Source: Mixophyes australis (lineage: Eukaryota > Chordata > Amphibia > Anura > Limnodynastidae). Taken from it: a stretch of DNA of 64,000 bases. Below, piece after piece: positions 25,438-40,300 of this stretch. The stretch is from NCBI GenBank assembly GCA_036250195.1, contig JAVHZZ010000075.1, forward strand, positions 372,001-436,000. Direction: 5' to 3'. Every line of letters begins with the position of its first letter. Position 1 is the stretch's first letter. The notes below the pieces were generated by a model. That model did no database searches and had not been told where the DNA came from. It saw only the letters and a program-made list of their open reading frames with translations. The translations under genes and the position numbers were made by a program.

Positions 25438-27760
25438 ATAAGTATAAAAATAAGAATAAAAAAAAGGATAAAAATAAGAATAAGTATAAAAATAAGTATA
25501 AAAATAAGTATAAAAATAAGAATAATAAAAAAATTGTATAAAAATAAGAATAATTATAAAAATAAGTATAAAAATAAGAATAAAAAAAAATTAGTATAAA
25601 AATAAGAATAGGTATAAAAATAAGTATAAAAATAAGTATAAAAATAAAAAAATAAAAAAGTATAAAAATAAGTATAAAAATAAGAATAAAAAGAAAATTG
25701 TATAAAAATAAGAATAATTATAAAAATAAGTATAAAAATAAGAATAAAAAAAAATTAGTATAAAAATAAGAATAGGTATAAAATAAGTATAAAAATAAGT
25801 ATAAAAATAAAAAAAAAATAGTATAAAAATAAGAATAAAACAAAAATAAGTATGAAATTAAGAATAAAATAAAAATAAGTATAAAAATAAAAATAAAAAA
25901 AAAGTATAAAAATAAGTATAAAAATAAGAATAAAAAAAATAAGTATAAAAATAAAAAAAAATATAAAAATAAGTATAAAAATAAGAATAAAAAGAAAATT
26001 GTATAAAAATAAGAATAATTATAAAAATAAGTATAAAAATAAGAATAAAAAAAAATTAGTATAAAAATAAGAATAGGTATAAAAATAAGTATAAAAATAA
26101 GTATAAAAATAAAAAAAAAATAGTATAAAAATAAGAATAAAACAAAAATAAGTATGAAATTAAGAATAAAATAAAAATAAGTATAAAAATAAAAATAAAA
26201 AAAAGTATAAAAATAAGTATAAAATTAAGAATAAAAAAAATAAGTATAAAAATAAGAATAAACAAAAATAAGTATAAAAATTAAAAAAATGTATTAAAAT
26301 AAGTATAAAAATCAGAATATATATAAAAATAAGTATAAAAATAAGAATAAAACAAAAATAAGTATAAAAATAGGAATAAGAAAAAAAAAGTATAAAAATA
26401 AGAATAAGTAAAAATAAGTATAAAAATAAGAATAAAAAAAATTAGTATAAAAATAAGAATAAGTATAAAAATAAGTATAAAAATAAGAATAAAAGAAAAA
26501 TAAGTATAAAAATAAAAATAAGAAACAAAAAGTATAAAAATAAGAATAAAACAAAAATAAGTATAAAAGTAAGAAAAAAAATGTATAAAAATAAGAATAG
26601 GCATAAAAATACGTAAAAAAATAAGAATAAAAAAAAATAGTATAAAAATAAGAATAAGTATAAAAATAATTATAAAATAAGAATAAAAAAAAAAGTATAA
26701 TAATAAGAATTAAAAAAATAAGTATAAAAATAAGAATAAAACACAAATAAGTATAAAAATAAGAATAAAAAAAAGGATAAAAATAAGAATAAGTATAAAA
26801 ATAAGAATGAAAAAAAGTATAAAAATAAGAATAAGTATAAAAATAAGTATAAAAATAAGAATAATAAAAAAATTGTATAAAAATAAGAATAATTATAAAA
26901 ATAAGTATAAAAATAGGAATAAAAAAAATTAGTATAAAAATAAGAATACGTATATAAATAAGTATAAAAATAAGAATAAGTATAAAAATAAGAATAAAAC
27001 ATAAATAAGTATAAAAATAAGAATAAAAAAAGGATAAAAATAAGAATAAGTATAAAAATAAGAATAAAACATAAATAAGTATAAAAATAAGAATAAAAAA
27101 AGTATAAAAATAAAAATAAGTATAAAAATAAGTATAAAAATAAGAATAAGTATAAAAATAAGTATAAAAATAAAAATAAGTATAAAAATAAGTATAAAAA
27201 TAAGAATAAAAAAAAAATAGTATAAAAATAAGAATAAAACAAAAATAAGTATGAAAATAAGAATAAAATAAAAATAAGTATAAAAATAAAAATAAAAAAA
27301 AAGTATAAAAATAAGTATAAAAATAAGAATAAAAAAATAAGTATAAAAATAAGAATAAACAAAAATAAGTATAAAAATTAAAAAAAATGTATTAAAATAA
27401 GTATAAAAATCAGAATATGTATAAAAATAAGTATAAAAATAAGAATAAAACAAAAATAAGTATAAAAATAGGAATAAGAAAAAAAAAGTATAAAAATAAG
27501 AATAAAAAAAAATAAGTATAAAAATAAGAATAAAACACAAATAAGTATAAAAATAAGAATAAAACAAAAATAAGAATAAAAATTAAAAAAAATGTATAAA
27601 AATAAGTATAAAAATAAGAATAAAAAAAAGTATAAGAATAAGTATAATAATAAGTATAAAAATAAGAATAAAACAAATATAAAAATAAGAATAAGTATAA
27701 AAATAAGTATAAAAATAAGAATAAAAAAAAAATTAGTATAAAAATAAGAATAAAACAAAA
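25438..27760 (+). repeat. 2,323-bp tandem unit, copy 1 (within duplication A)
   Basis: Word order from 25,438 repeats from 27,761 with a constant offset of 2,323 bp. Checkpoints are AATCAG at 26,308 (28,631), TACGTA at 26,610 (28,933) and 26,947 (29,270), and the AATTAAAAAAATAAG word near 26,709 (29,032). I saw essentially no differences between the two units. The unit begins with AAGGATAAAAAT words and several tandem AAGTATAAAAAT words, and contains two AATCAG cassettes (26,308 and 27,408). Confidence 0.88.
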
Positions 27761-30083
27761 ATAAGTATAAAAATAAGAATAAAAAAAAGGATAAAAATAA
27801 GAATAAGTATAAAAATAAGTATAAAAATAAGTATAAAAATAAGAATAATAAAAAAATTGTATAAAAATAAGAATAATTATAAAAATAAGTATAAAAATAA
27901 GAATAAAAAAAAATTAGTATAAAAATAAGAATAGGTATAAAAATAAGTATAAAAATAAGTATAAAAATAAAAAAATAAAAAAGTATAAAAATAAGTATAA
28001 AAATAAGAATAAAAAGAAAATTGTATAAAAATAAGAATAATTATAAAAATAAGTATAAAAATAAGAATAAAAAAAAATTAGTATAAAAATAAGAATAGGT
28101 ATAAAATAAGTATAAAAATAAGTATAAAAATAAAAAAAAAATAGTATAAAAATAAGAATAAAACAAAAATAAGTATGAAATTAAGAATAAAATAAAAATA
28201 AGTATAAAAATAAAAATAAAAAAAAAGTATAAAAATAAGTATAAAAATAAGAATAAAAAAAATAAGTATAAAAATAAAAAAAAATATAAAAATAAGTATA
28301 AAAATAAGAATAAAAAGAAAATTGTATAAAAATAAGAATAATTATAAAAATAAGTATAAAAATAAGAATAAAAAAAAATTAGTATAAAAATAAGAATAGG
28401 TATAAAAATAAGTATAAAAATAAGTATAAAAATAAAAAAAAAATAGTATAAAAATAAGAATAAAACAAAAATAAGTATGAAATTAAGAATAAAATAAAAA
28501 TAAGTATAAAAATAAAAATAAAAAAAAGTATAAAAATAAGTATAAAATTAAGAATAAAAAAAATAAGTATAAAAATAAGAATAAACAAAAATAAGTATAA
28601 AAATTAAAAAAATGTATTAAAATAAGTATAAAAATCAGAATATATATAAAAATAAGTATAAAAATAAGAATAAAACAAAAATAAGTATAAAAATAGGAAT
28701 AAGAAAAAAAAAGTATAAAAATAAGAATAAGTAAAAATAAGTATAAAAATAAGAATAAAAAAAATTAGTATAAAAATAAGAATAAGTATAAAAATAAGTA
28801 TAAAAATAAGAATAAAAGAAAAATAAGTATAAAAATAAAAATAAGAAACAAAAAGTATAAAAATAAGAATAAAACAAAAATAAGTATAAAAGTAAGAAAA
28901 AAAATGTATAAAAATAAGAATAGGCATAAAAATACGTAAAAAAATAAGAATAAAAAAAAATAGTATAAAAATAAGAATAAGTATAAAAATAATTATAAAA
29001 TAAGAATAAAAAAAAAAGTATAATAATAAGAATTAAAAAAATAAGTATAAAAATAAGAATAAAACACAAATAAGTATAAAAATAAGAATAAAAAAAAGGA
29101 TAAAAATAAGAATAAGTATAAAAATAAGAATGAAAAAAAGTATAAAAATAAGAATAAGTATAAAAATAAGTATAAAAATAAGAATAATAAAAAAATTGTA
29201 TAAAAATAAGAATAATTATAAAAATAAGTATAAAAATAGGAATAAAAAAAATTAGTATAAAAATAAGAATACGTATATAAATAAGTATAAAAATAAGAAT
29301 AAGTATAAAAATAAGAATAAAACATAAATAAGTATAAAAATAAGAATAAAAAAAGGATAAAAATAAGAATAAGTATAAAAATAAGAATAAAACATAAATA
29401 AGTATAAAAATAAGAATAAAAAAAGTATAAAAATAAAAATAAGTATAAAAATAAGTATAAAAATAAGAATAAGTATAAAAATAAGTATAAAAATAAAAAT
29501 AAGTATAAAAATAAGTATAAAAATAAGAATAAAAAAAAAATAGTATAAAAATAAGAATAAAACAAAAATAAGTATGAAAATAAGAATAAAATAAAAATAA
29601 GTATAAAAATAAAAATAAAAAAAAAGTATAAAAATAAGTATAAAAATAAGAATAAAAAAATAAGTATAAAAATAAGAATAAACAAAAATAAGTATAAAAA
29701 TTAAAAAAAATGTATTAAAATAAGTATAAAAATCAGAATATGTATAAAAATAAGTATAAAAATAAGAATAAAACAAAAATAAGTATAAAAATAGGAATAA
29801 GAAAAAAAAAGTATAAAAATAAGAATAAAAAAAAATAAGTATAAAAATAAGAATAAAACACAAATAAGTATAAAAATAAGAATAAAACAAAAATAAGAAT
29901 AAAAATTAAAAAAAATGTATAAAAATAAGTATAAAAATAAGAATAAAAAAAAGTATAAGAATAAGTATAATAATAAGTATAAAAATAAGAATAAAACAAA
30001 TATAAAAATAAGAATAAGTATAAAAATAAGTATAAAAATAAGAATAAAAAAAAAATTAGTATAAAAATAAGAATAAAACAAAA
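27761..30083 (+). repeat. 2,323-bp tandem unit, copy 2 (within duplication A)
   Basis: Direct head-to-tail repeat of 25,438-27,760. It ends where the next word is AGTATAGAAAT (about 30,090), a variant absent from the junction between the two units. That change of word supports an exact unit boundary near 30,083. Confidence 0.88.
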
Positions 30084-31741
30084 ATAAGTATAGAAATAAG
30101 AATAAAAAAAAAATTAGTATAAAAATGAGAATAAGTGTAAAAATAAGTATAAAAATAAGTATAAAAATAAGAAAAAAAAAAAAATTAAAAAAAGAATAAA
30201 ACAAAAATAAGTATAAAAAGAAGAATAAAAAAAAATTAGTATAAAAATAAGAATAAGTATAAAAATAAGTATAAAAATAAGAATAAAAAAAAATAAGTAT
30301 AAAAATAAGAATAAGTATAAAAATAAGAATAAAAAAAAATAAGTATAAAAATAAGAATAAACAAAAATAAGTATAAAAATTAAAAAAAATGTATTAAAAT
30401 AAGTATAAAAATCAGAATAAGTATAAAAATAAGTATAAAAATAAGAATAAAACAAAAATAAGTATAAAAATAAGAATAAGAAAAAAAAGTATAAAAATAA
30501 GAATAAGTAAAAATAAGTATAAAAATAAGAATAAAAAAAAGGATAAAAATAAGAATAAGTATAAAAATAAGAATGAAAAAAAGTATAAAAATAAGAATAA
30601 GTATAAAAATAAGTATAAAAATAAGTATAAAAATAAGTATAAAAATAAGAATAATAAATAAATTGTATAAAAATAAGAATAATTATAAAAATAAGTATAA
30701 AAATAAGAATAAAAAAAAGGATAAAAATAAGAATAAGTATAAAAATAAGAATGAAAAAAAGTATAAAAATAAGAATAAGTATAAAAATAAGTATAAAAAT
30801 AAGAATAATAAAAAAATTGTATAAAAATAAGAATACGTATATAAATAAGTATAAAAATAAGAATAAAACACAAATAAGTATAAAAATAAGAATAAAACAA
30901 AAATAAGAATAAAAATTAAAAAAAATGTATAAAAATAAGTCTAAAAATAAGAATAAAAAAAAGTATAAGAATAAGTATAATAATAAGTATAAAAATAAGA
31001 ATAAAACAAATATAAAAATAAGAATAAGTATAAAAATAAGTATAAAAATAAGAATAAAAAAAAAAAAAATAGTATAAAAATAAGAATAAAACAAAAATAA
31101 GTATAAAAATAAGAATAAAACACAAATAAGTATAAAAATAAGAATAAAACAAAAATAAGTATAAAAATTAAAAAAAATGTATAAAAATAAGTCTAAAAAT
31201 AAGAATAAAAAAAAGTATAAGAATAAGTATAATAATAAGTATAAAAATAAGAATAAAACAAATATAAAAATAAGAATAAGTATAAAAATAAGTATAAAAA
31301 TAAGAATAAAAAAAAAATTAGTATAAAAATAAGAATAAAACAAAAATAAGTATAAAAATAAGAATAAAAAAAAAATTAGTACAAAAATAAGAATAAAACA
31401 CAAATAAGTATAAAAATAAGAATAAAACAAAAATAAGAATAAAAAAAAGGATAAAAATAAGAATAAAAAAAAATAGTATAAAAATAAGAATAAAACAAAA
31501 ATAAGTATGAAAATAAGAATAAAATAAAAATAAGTATAAAAATAAAAATAAAAAAAAAGTATAAAAATAAGAATTAAAAAAAATAAGTATAAAAATAAGA
31601 ATAAAACAAAAATAAGTATAAAAATAAGAATAAGAAAAAAAAGTATAAAAATAAGAATAAGTAAAAATAAGTATAAAAATAAGAATAAAAAAAAGGATAA
31701 AAATAAGAATAAGTATAAAAATAAGTATAAAAATAAGTATA
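30084..31741 (+). repeat. Satellite stretch with the longest A runs
   Basis: No gene. It contains AAGTGTAAAAAT, AAGTCTAAAAAT and AACAAATATAAAAAT words and the A14 run at 31,056-31,069. An internal repeat of about 260 bp (about 30,900-31,160 and 31,160-31,420) carries the AAGTCTAAAAAT word twice. The whole stretch recurs in duplication B at 56,512-58,169, again with an A14 run at 57,484-57,497. Confidence 0.75.
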
Positions 31742-33752
31742 AAAATAAGTATAAAAATAAGAATAATAAAAAAATTGTATAAAAATAAGAATAATTATAA
31801 AAATAAGTATAAAAATAAGAATAAAAAAAAGGATAAAAATAAGAATAAGTATAAAAATAAGAATGAAAAAAAGTATAAAAATAAGAATAAGTATAAAAAT
31901 AAGTATAAAAATAAGAATAATAAAAAAATTGTATAAAAATAAGAATAATTATAAAAATAAGTATAAAAATAAGAATAAAAAAAAATTAGTATAAAAATAA
32001 GAATACGTATATAAATAAGTATAAAAATAAGAATAAGTTTAAAAATAAGAATAAGTAAAAATAAGTATAAAAATAAGAATAAAAAAAATTAGTATAAAAA
32101 TAAGAATAAACAAAAAGTATAAGAATAAGTATAATAATAAGTATAAAAATAAGTATAAAAATCAGAATAAAAAAAAATTAGTATAAGAATAAGTATAAAA
32201 ATAAGTATAAGAATAAACAAAAAATGGTATAAAAATAAGAATAAGTATAAAATAACTATAAAAATAAGAATAAAAAAAGTATAAGAATAAGAATAAGTAT
32301 AAAAATAAGTATAAAAATAAGAATAAAAAAAAAAATTAGTATAAGAATAAGTATAAAAATAAGTGTAAAAATAAGAATAAAAAAAAAAAGTATAAAAATA
32401 AGAATAAGTATAAAAATAAGTATAAAAATAATAATAAAACAAAAATAAGTATAAAAATAAGAATAAGTATAAAAATAAGTTTAAAAATAAGAATAAAACA
32501 AAAATAAGTATAAAAATAAGTATAAAAATAAGAATAAAAAAAATTGTATAAAAATAAGAATAAGTATAAAAATAAGAATAAAAAAATAATTAGTATAAAA
32601 ATAGGAATAAGTATAAAAATAAGTATAAAACTAAAAATGTATAAAAATAAGTATAAGTATAAAAATAAGTATAAAAATAAGAATAAAAAAAAGTATAAGA
32701 ATAAGTATAATAATAAGTATAAAAATAAGAAAAAAACAAAAATACATATAAAAATAAGAATAAGTATAAAAATAAGAATAAAATAAAAATAAGTATAAAA
32801 ATAAGAATAAAAAAAAATAGTATAAAAATAAGAATAAAACAAAAATAAGTATAAAAATAAGAATAAACAAAAAGGATAAAAATAAGAATAAGTATAAAAA
32901 TAAGAATAAAAAAAGTATAAAAATAAGAATAAGTATAAAAATAAGTATAAAAAAAAATTAGTATAAAAATAACAATAAGTATAAAAATAAGTATAAAAAT
33001 AAGAATAAAACAAAAATAAGTATAAAAATAAGAATAAACAAAAATAAGTATAAAAATTAAAAAAAATGTATTAAAATAAGTATAAAAATCAGAATAAGTA
33101 TAAAAATAAGAATAAAAAAAAGTATAAAAATAAGTAAAAAAATAAGTACAAAAATAAGAATAAAAAAAAGTATAAAATTAAGAATAAGTATAAAAATAAG
33201 TATAAAAATAAGAATAAAAAAAAATTAGTATAAGAATAAGTATAAAAATAAGTATAAAAATAAGAATAAAAAAAAAAATTAGTATAAAAATAAGAATAAG
33301 TACAAAAATAAGTATAAAAATAAGAATAAAACAAAAATAAGTATAGAAATAAGAATAAGAAAAAAAAGTATAAAAATAAGAATAAGTATAAAAATAAGTA
33401 TAAAAATAAGAATAAAAAAAAAATTAGTATAAAAATAAGAATAAAAGAAATTAGTATAAAAATAAGAATAAGTATAAAAATAAGTATAAAAATAAGAATA
33501 AAAAAAAAAATTAGTATAAGAATAAGTATAAAAATAAGTGTAAAAATAAGAATAAAAAAAAAAAAGTATAAAAATAAGAATAAGTATAAAAATAAGTATA
33601 AAAATAATAATAAAACAAAAATTAGTATAAAAATAAGAATAAGTATAAAAATAAGTATAAAAATAAGAATAAAACAAAAATAAGTATAAAAATAAGAATA
33701 AACAAAAATAAGTATAAAAATTAAAAAAAATGTATTAAAATAAGTATAAAAA
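31742..33752 (+). repeat. About 2-kb module found four times in the window
   Basis: The order AATAATAAAAAAATTG, AAGAATAATTAT, AAGGATAAAAAT, TACGTA (32,004), AAGTTTAAAAAT, AAATGGTAT, AATAACTAT recurs from about 39,432 (offset about 7,689 bp), from about 44,512 (a further 5,080 bp) and from about 58,170 (26,428 bp from the first). TACGTA sites at 32,004, 39,692, 44,772 and 58,431 mark the four copies. The AAATGGTAT and AATAACTAT words are diagnostic of this module. Confidence 0.82.
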
Positions 33753-35414
33753 TCAGAATAAGTATAAAAATAAGAATAAAACAAAAATAAGTATAAAAAT
33801 AAGAATAAGAAAAAAAAGTATAAAAATAAGAATAAGAAAAAATAAGTATAAAAATAAGAATAAAAAAAATGAGTATAAAAATAAGAATAAACAAAAAGTA
33901 TAAGAATAAGTATAATAATAAGTATAAAAATAAGAATAAAACAAAAATACATATAAAAATAAGAATAAGTAAAAAAATAAGTACAAAAATAAGAATAAAA
34001 AAAAGTATAAAATTAAGAATAAGTATAAAAATAAGTATAAAAATAAGAATAAAAAAAAATTAGTATAAGAATAAGTATAAAAATAAGTATAAAAATAAGA
34101 ATAAAAAAAAAAATTAGTATAAAAATAAGAATAAGTACAAAAATAAGTATAAAAATAAGAATAAAACAAAAATAAGTATAGAAATAAGAATAAGAAAAAA
34201 AAGTATAAAAATAAGAATAAGTATAAAAATAAGTATAAAAATAAGAATAAAAAAAAAATTAGTATAAAAATAAGAATAAAAGAAATTAGTATAAAAATAA
34301 GAATAAGTATAAAAATAAGTATAAAAATAAGAATAAAAAAAAAAATTAGTATAAGAATAAGTATAAAAATAAGTGTAAAAATAAGAATAAAAAAAAAAAG
34401 TATAAAAATAAGAATAAGTATAAAAATAAGTATAAAAATAATAATAAAACAAAAATAAGTATAAAAATAAGAATAAGTATAAAAATAAGTATAAAAATAA
34501 GAATAAAACAAAAATAAGTATAAAAATAAGAATAAACAAAAATAAGTATAAACATAAGAATAAAAAAAATTGTATAAAAATAAGAATAAGTATAAAAATA
34601 AGAATAAAAAAATAATTAGTATAAAAATAGGAATAAGTATAAAAATAAGTATAAAAATAAAAATGTATAAAAATAAGTATAAGTATAAAAATAAGTATAA
34701 AAATATGAATAAAAAAAAAGTATAAGAATAAGTATAATAATAAGTATAAAAATAAGAAAAAAACAAAAATACATATAAAAATAAGAATAAGTATAAAAAT
34801 AAGAATAAAATAAAAATAAGTATAAAAATAAGAATAAAAAAAAATAGTATAAAAATAAGAATAAAACAAAAATAAGTATAAAAATAAGAATAAACAAAAA
34901 GGATAAAAATAAGAATAAGTATAAAAATAAGAATAAAAAAGTATAAAAATAAGAATAAGTATAAAAATAAGTATAAAAATAAGTATAAAAAAAAATTAGT
35001 ATAAAAATAAGAATAAGTATAAAAATAAGTATAAAAATAAGAATAAGTATAAAAATAAGAATAAAACAAAAATAAGTATAAAAATAAGAATAAAAAAAAT
35101 AAGTATAAAAATAAGAATAAAACACAAATAAGTATAAAAATAAGAATAATAAAAGGATACAAATAAGAATAAGTATAAAAATTAGAATAAGTATAAAAAT
35201 AAGAATAAAAAAAGTATAAAAATAAGAATAAGTATAAAAATAAGTATAAAAATAAGAATAAAACAAAAATAAGTATAAAAATAAGAATAAACAAAAATAA
35301 GTATAAAAATAAGAATAAAAAAAATTGTATAAAAATAAGTATAAGTATAAAAATAAGTATAAAAATAAGAATAAAAAAAAGTATAAGAATAAGTATAATA
35401 ATAAGTATAAAAAT
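33753..35414 (+). repeat. 1.66-kb module, copy 1 of 3
   Basis: The same word order occurs at 37,771-39,432 (offset 4,018 bp) and 42,851-44,512 (a further 5,080 bp). Markers are AATGAGTAT (33,869), AAGTACAAAAAT, AAAATTAAGAAT, AGTATAGAAAT, AAGTGTAAAAAT, AAGTATAAACAT and TACATATA. Length differs by about 1 bp near 35,205. The copies part at about 35,414, where this one continues with TACATATA words and the others with AATAATAAAAAAATTG. Confidence 0.82.
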
Positions 35415-37380
35415 AAGAAAAAAACAAAAATACATATAAAAATAAGAATAAGTATAAAAATAAGAATAAAATAAAAATAAGTATAAAAATAAGAATAAAA
35501 AAAAAATAGTATAAAAATAAGAATAAAACAAAAATAAGTATAAAAATAAGAATAAACAAAAGGATAAAAATAAGAATAAGTATAAAAATAAGAATAAAAA
35601 AAGTATAAAAATAAGAATAAGTATAAAAATAAGTATAAAAATAAGTATAACAAAAATTAGTATAAAAATAAGAATAAGTATAAAAATAAGTATAAAAATC
35701 AGAATAAAAAAGTATAAGAATAAGAATAAGTATAAAAATAAGTATAAAAATAAGAATAAAAAAAAAATTAGTATAAAAATAAGAATAAAAGAAATTAATA
35801 TAAAAATAAGAATAAGTATAAAAATAAGTATAAAAATAATAATAAAACAAAAATAAGTATAAAAATAAGAATAAACAAAAATAAGTATAAAAATTAAAAA
35901 ATATGTATTAAAATAAGTTTAAAAATCAGAATAAGTATAAAAATAAGTATAAAAATAAGAATAAAACAAAAATAAGTATAAAAATAAGAATAAACAAAAA
36001 TAAGTATAAAAATAAGAATAAAAAAAATTGTATAAAAATAAGTATAAGTATAAAAATAAGTATAAAAATAAGAATAAAAAAAAAGTATAAGAATAAGTAT
36101 AATAATAAGTATAAAAATAAGAAAAAAACAAAAATACATATAAAAATAAGAATAAGTATAAAAATAAGAATAAAATAAAAATAAGTATAAAAATAAGAAT
36201 AAAAAAAAATAGTATAAAAATAAGAATAAAACAAAAATAAGTATAAAAATAAGAATAAACAAAAAGGATAAAAATAAGAATAAGTATAAAAATAAGAATA
36301 AAAAAAGTATAAAAATAAGAATAAGTATAAAAATAAGTATAAAAATAAGTATAAAAAAAAATTAGTATAAAAATAAGAATAAGTATAAAAATAAGTATAA
36401 AAATAAGAATAAGTATAAAAATAAGAATAAAACAAAAATAAGTATAAAAATAAGAATAAAAAAAAATAAGTATAAAAATAAGAATAAAACACAAATAAGT
36501 ATAAAAATAAGAATAAAAAAGGATAAAAATAAGAATAAGTATAAAAATTAGAATAAGTATAAAAATAAGAATAAAAAAAAGAATAAAATTAAGAATAAGT
36601 ATAAAAATAAGTATAAAAATAAGAATAAAAAAAAAATAGTATAAAAATAAGAATAAGTATAAAAATAAGTATAAAAATAAGAATAAAAAAAAAAATTAGT
36701 ATAAGAATAAGTATAAAAATAAGTATAAAAATAAGAATAAAAAAAAAATTAGTATAAAAATAAGAATAAGTATAAAAATAAGTATAAAAATAAGAATAAA
36801 ACAAAAATAAGTATAAAAATAAGAATAAACAAAAATAAGTATAAAAATTAAAAAAAATGTATTAAAATAAGTATAAAAATCAGAATAAGTATAAAAATAA
36901 GAATAAAACAAAAATAAGTATAAAAATAAGAATAAGAAAAAAAAGTATAAAAATAAGAATAAGTAAAAATAAGTATAAAAATAAGAATAAAAAAAATTAG
37001 TATAAAAATAAGAATAAACAAAAAGTATAAGAATAAGTATAATAATAAGTATAAAAATAAGAATAAAACAAAAATACATATAAAAATAAGAATAAGTAAA
37101 AAAATAAGTACAAAAATAAGAATAAAAAAAAGTATAAAATTAAGAATAAGTATAAAAATAAGTATAAAAATAAGAATAAAAAAAAATTAGTATAAAAATA
37201 AGAATAAGTATAAAAATAAGTATAAAAATAAGAATAAAAAAAAAAATTAGTATAAAAATAAGAATAAAAGAAATTAGTATAAAAATAAGAATAAGTATAA
37301 AAATAAGTATAAAAATAAGAATAAAAAAAAAAATTAGTATAAGAATAAGAATAAAAATAAGTGTAAAAATAAGAATAAAA
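34221..37380 (+). repeat. Segment between duplication A and the 5.08-kb tandem
   Basis: No gene. It comprises the rest of the 1.66-kb module (to 35,414), the 1.24-kb TACATATA module (about 35,213-36,455, matching 23,520-24,760), and about 0.9 kb rich in AAATTAGTAT, AAGTACAAAAAT and AAAATTAAGAAT words that grades into the 5.08-kb tandem unit. Confidence 0.75.
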
Positions 37381-40300
37381 AAAAAAAAGTATAAAATTAA
37401 GAATAAGTATAAAAATAAGTATAAAAATAAGAATAAAAAAAAATTAGTATAAAATTAAGAATAAAAGAAATTAGTATAAAAATAAGAATAAGTATAAAAA
37501 TAAGTATAAAAATAAGAATAAAAAAAAAAATTAGTATAAGAATAAGTATAAAAATAAGTGTAAAAATAAGAATAAAAAAAAAAAAGTATAAAATTAAGAA
37601 TAAGTATAAAAATAAGTATAAAAATAAGAATAAAAAAAAATTAGTATAAAATTAAGAATAAGTATAAAAATAAGTATAAAAATAAGAATAAACAAAAATA
37701 AGTATAAAAATAAGAATAAACAAAAATAAGTATAAAAATTAAAAAAAATGTATTAAAATAAGTATAAAAATCAGAATAAGTATAAAAATAAGAATAAAAC
37801 AAAAATAAGTATAAAAATAAGAATAAGAAAAAAAAGTATAAAAATAAGAATAAGTAAAAATAAGTATAAAAATAAGAATAAAAAAAATGAGTATAAAAAT
37901 AAGAATAAACAAAAAGTATAAGAATAAGTATAATAATAAGTATAAAAATAAGAATAAAACAAAAATACATATAAAAATAAGAATAAGTAAAAAAATAAGT
38001 ACAAAAATAAGAATAAAAAAAAGTATAAAATTAAGAATAAGTATAAAAATAAGTATAAAAATAAGAATAAAAAAAAATTAGTATAAGAATAAGTATAAAA
38101 ATAAGTATAAAAATAAGAATAAAAAAAAAAATTAGTATAAAAATAAGAATAAGTACAAAAATAAGTATAAAAATAAGAATAAAACAAAAATAAGTATAGA
38201 AATAAGAATAAGAAAAAAAAGTATAAAAATAAGAATAAGTATAAAAATAAGTATAAAAATAAGAATAAAAAAAAAATTAGTATAAAAATAAGAATAAAAG
38301 AAATTAGTATAAAAATAAGAATAAGTATAAAAATAAGTATAAAAATAAGAATAAAAAAAAAAATTAGTATAAGAATAAGTATAAAAATAAGTGTAAAAAT
38401 AAGAATAAAAAAAAAAAGTATAAAAATAAGAATAAGTATAAAAATAAGTATAAAAATAATAATAAAACAAAAATAAGTATAAAAATAAGAATAAGTATAA
38501 AAATAAGTATAAAAATAAGAATAAAACAAAAATAAGTATAAAAATAAGAATAAACAAAAATAAGTATAAACATAAGAATAAAAAAAATTGTATAAAAATA
38601 AGAATAAGTATAAAAATAAGAATAAAAAAATAATTAGTATAAAAATAGGAATAAGTATAAAAATAAGTATAAAAATAAAAATGTATAAAAATAAGTATAA
38701 GTATAAAAATAAGTATAAAAATATGAATAAAAAAAAAGTATAAGAATAAGTATAATAATAAGTATAAAAATAAGAAAAAAACAAAAATACATATAAAAAT
38801 AAGAATAAGTATAAAAATAAGAATAAAATAAAAATAAGTATAAAAATAAGAATAAAAAAAAATAGTATAAAAATAAGAATAAAACAAAAATAAGTATAAA
38901 AATAAGAATAAACAAAAAGGATAAAAATAAGAATAAGTATAAAAATAAGAATAAAAAAGTATAAAAATAAGAATAAGTATAAAAATAAGTATAAAAATAA
39001 GTATAAAAAAAAATTAGTATAAAAATAAGAATAAGTATAAAAATAAGTATAAAAATAAGAATAAGTATAAAAATAAGAATAAAACAAAAATAAGTATAAA
39101 AATAAGAATAAAAAAAATAAGTATAAAAATAAGAATAAAACACAAATAAGTATAAAAATAAGAATAATAAAAGGATACAAATAAGAATAAGTATAAAAAT
39201 TAGAATAAGTATAAAAATAAGAATAAAAAAAAGTATAAAAATAAGAATAAGTATAAAAATAAGTATAAAAATAAGAATAAAACAAAAATAAGTATAAAAA
39301 TAAGAATAAACAAAAATAAGTATAAAAATAAGAATAAAAAAAATTGTATAAAAATAAGTATAAGTATAAAAATAAGTATAAAAATAAGAATAAAAAAAAA
39401 GTATAAGAATAAGTATAATAATAAGTATAAAAATAAGTATAAAAATAAGAATAATAAAAAAATTGTATAAAAATAAGAATAATTATAAAAATAAGTATAA
39501 AAATAAGAATAAAAAAAAGGATAAAAATAAGAATAAGTATAAAAATAAGAATGAAAAAAAGTATAAAAATAAGAATAAGTATAAAAATAAGTATAAAAAT
39601 AAGAATAATAAAAAAATTGTATAAAAATAAGAATAATTATAAAAATAAGTATAAAAATAAGAATAAAAAAAAATTAGTATAAAAATAAGAATACGTATAT
39701 AAATAAGTATAAAAATAAGAATAAGTTTAAAAATAAGAATAAGTAAAAATAAGTATAAAAATAAGAATAAAAAAAATTAGTATAAAAATAAGAATAAACA
39801 AAAAGTATAAGAATAAGTATAATAATAAGTATAAAAATAAGTATAAAAATCAGAATAAAAAAAAATTAGTATAAGAATAAGTATAAAAATAAGTATAAGA
39901 ATAAACAAAAAATGGTATAAAAATAAGAATAAGTATAAAATAACTATAAAAATAAGAATAAAAAAAGTATAAGAATAAGAATAAGTATAAAAATAAGTAT
40001 AAAAATAAGAATAAAAAAAAAAATTAGTATAAGAATAAGTATAAAAATAAGTGTAAAAATAAGAATAAAAAAAAAAAAGTATAAAAATAAGAATAAGTAT
40101 AAAAATAAGTATAAAAATAATAATAAAACAAAAATAAGTATAAAAATAAGAATAAGTATAAAAATAAGTTTAAAAATAAGAATAAAACAAAAATAAGTAT
40201 AAAAATAAGTATAAAAATAAGAATAAAAAAAATTGTATAAAAATAAGAATAAGTATAAAAATAAGAATAAAAAAATAATTAGTATAAAAATAGGAATAAG

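Larger units (their letters stand above)
22062..34220 (+). repeat. 12.1-kb segmental duplication, copy A
   Basis: The whole segment recurs at 48,557-60,648 in the same orientation. The offset is 26,495 bp at the left end, 26,426 bp after about 22.8 kb, and 26,428 bp in the right part. Checkpoints include CC doublets at 22,413 and 25,118 (48,908 and 51,544), AGGCATA at 22,225, TACGTA at 26,947 (53,374), and matching word order at 30,114-31,430 (56,542-57,858). Differences seen are one missing 71-bp subunit in copy B and a handful of single-base changes. This is far more similar than the older modules to the left. Recent origin, or an assembly duplication, is inference. Confidence 0.88.

Noticed and set aside
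30172..30200. A13 run followed by TTAAAAAAAGAATAAAAC as a retroposon poly(A) tail or junction with unique DNA
   Set aside because: Both sides are satellite words, and the same sequence recurs at about 56,600 inside duplication B. It is a linker variant.
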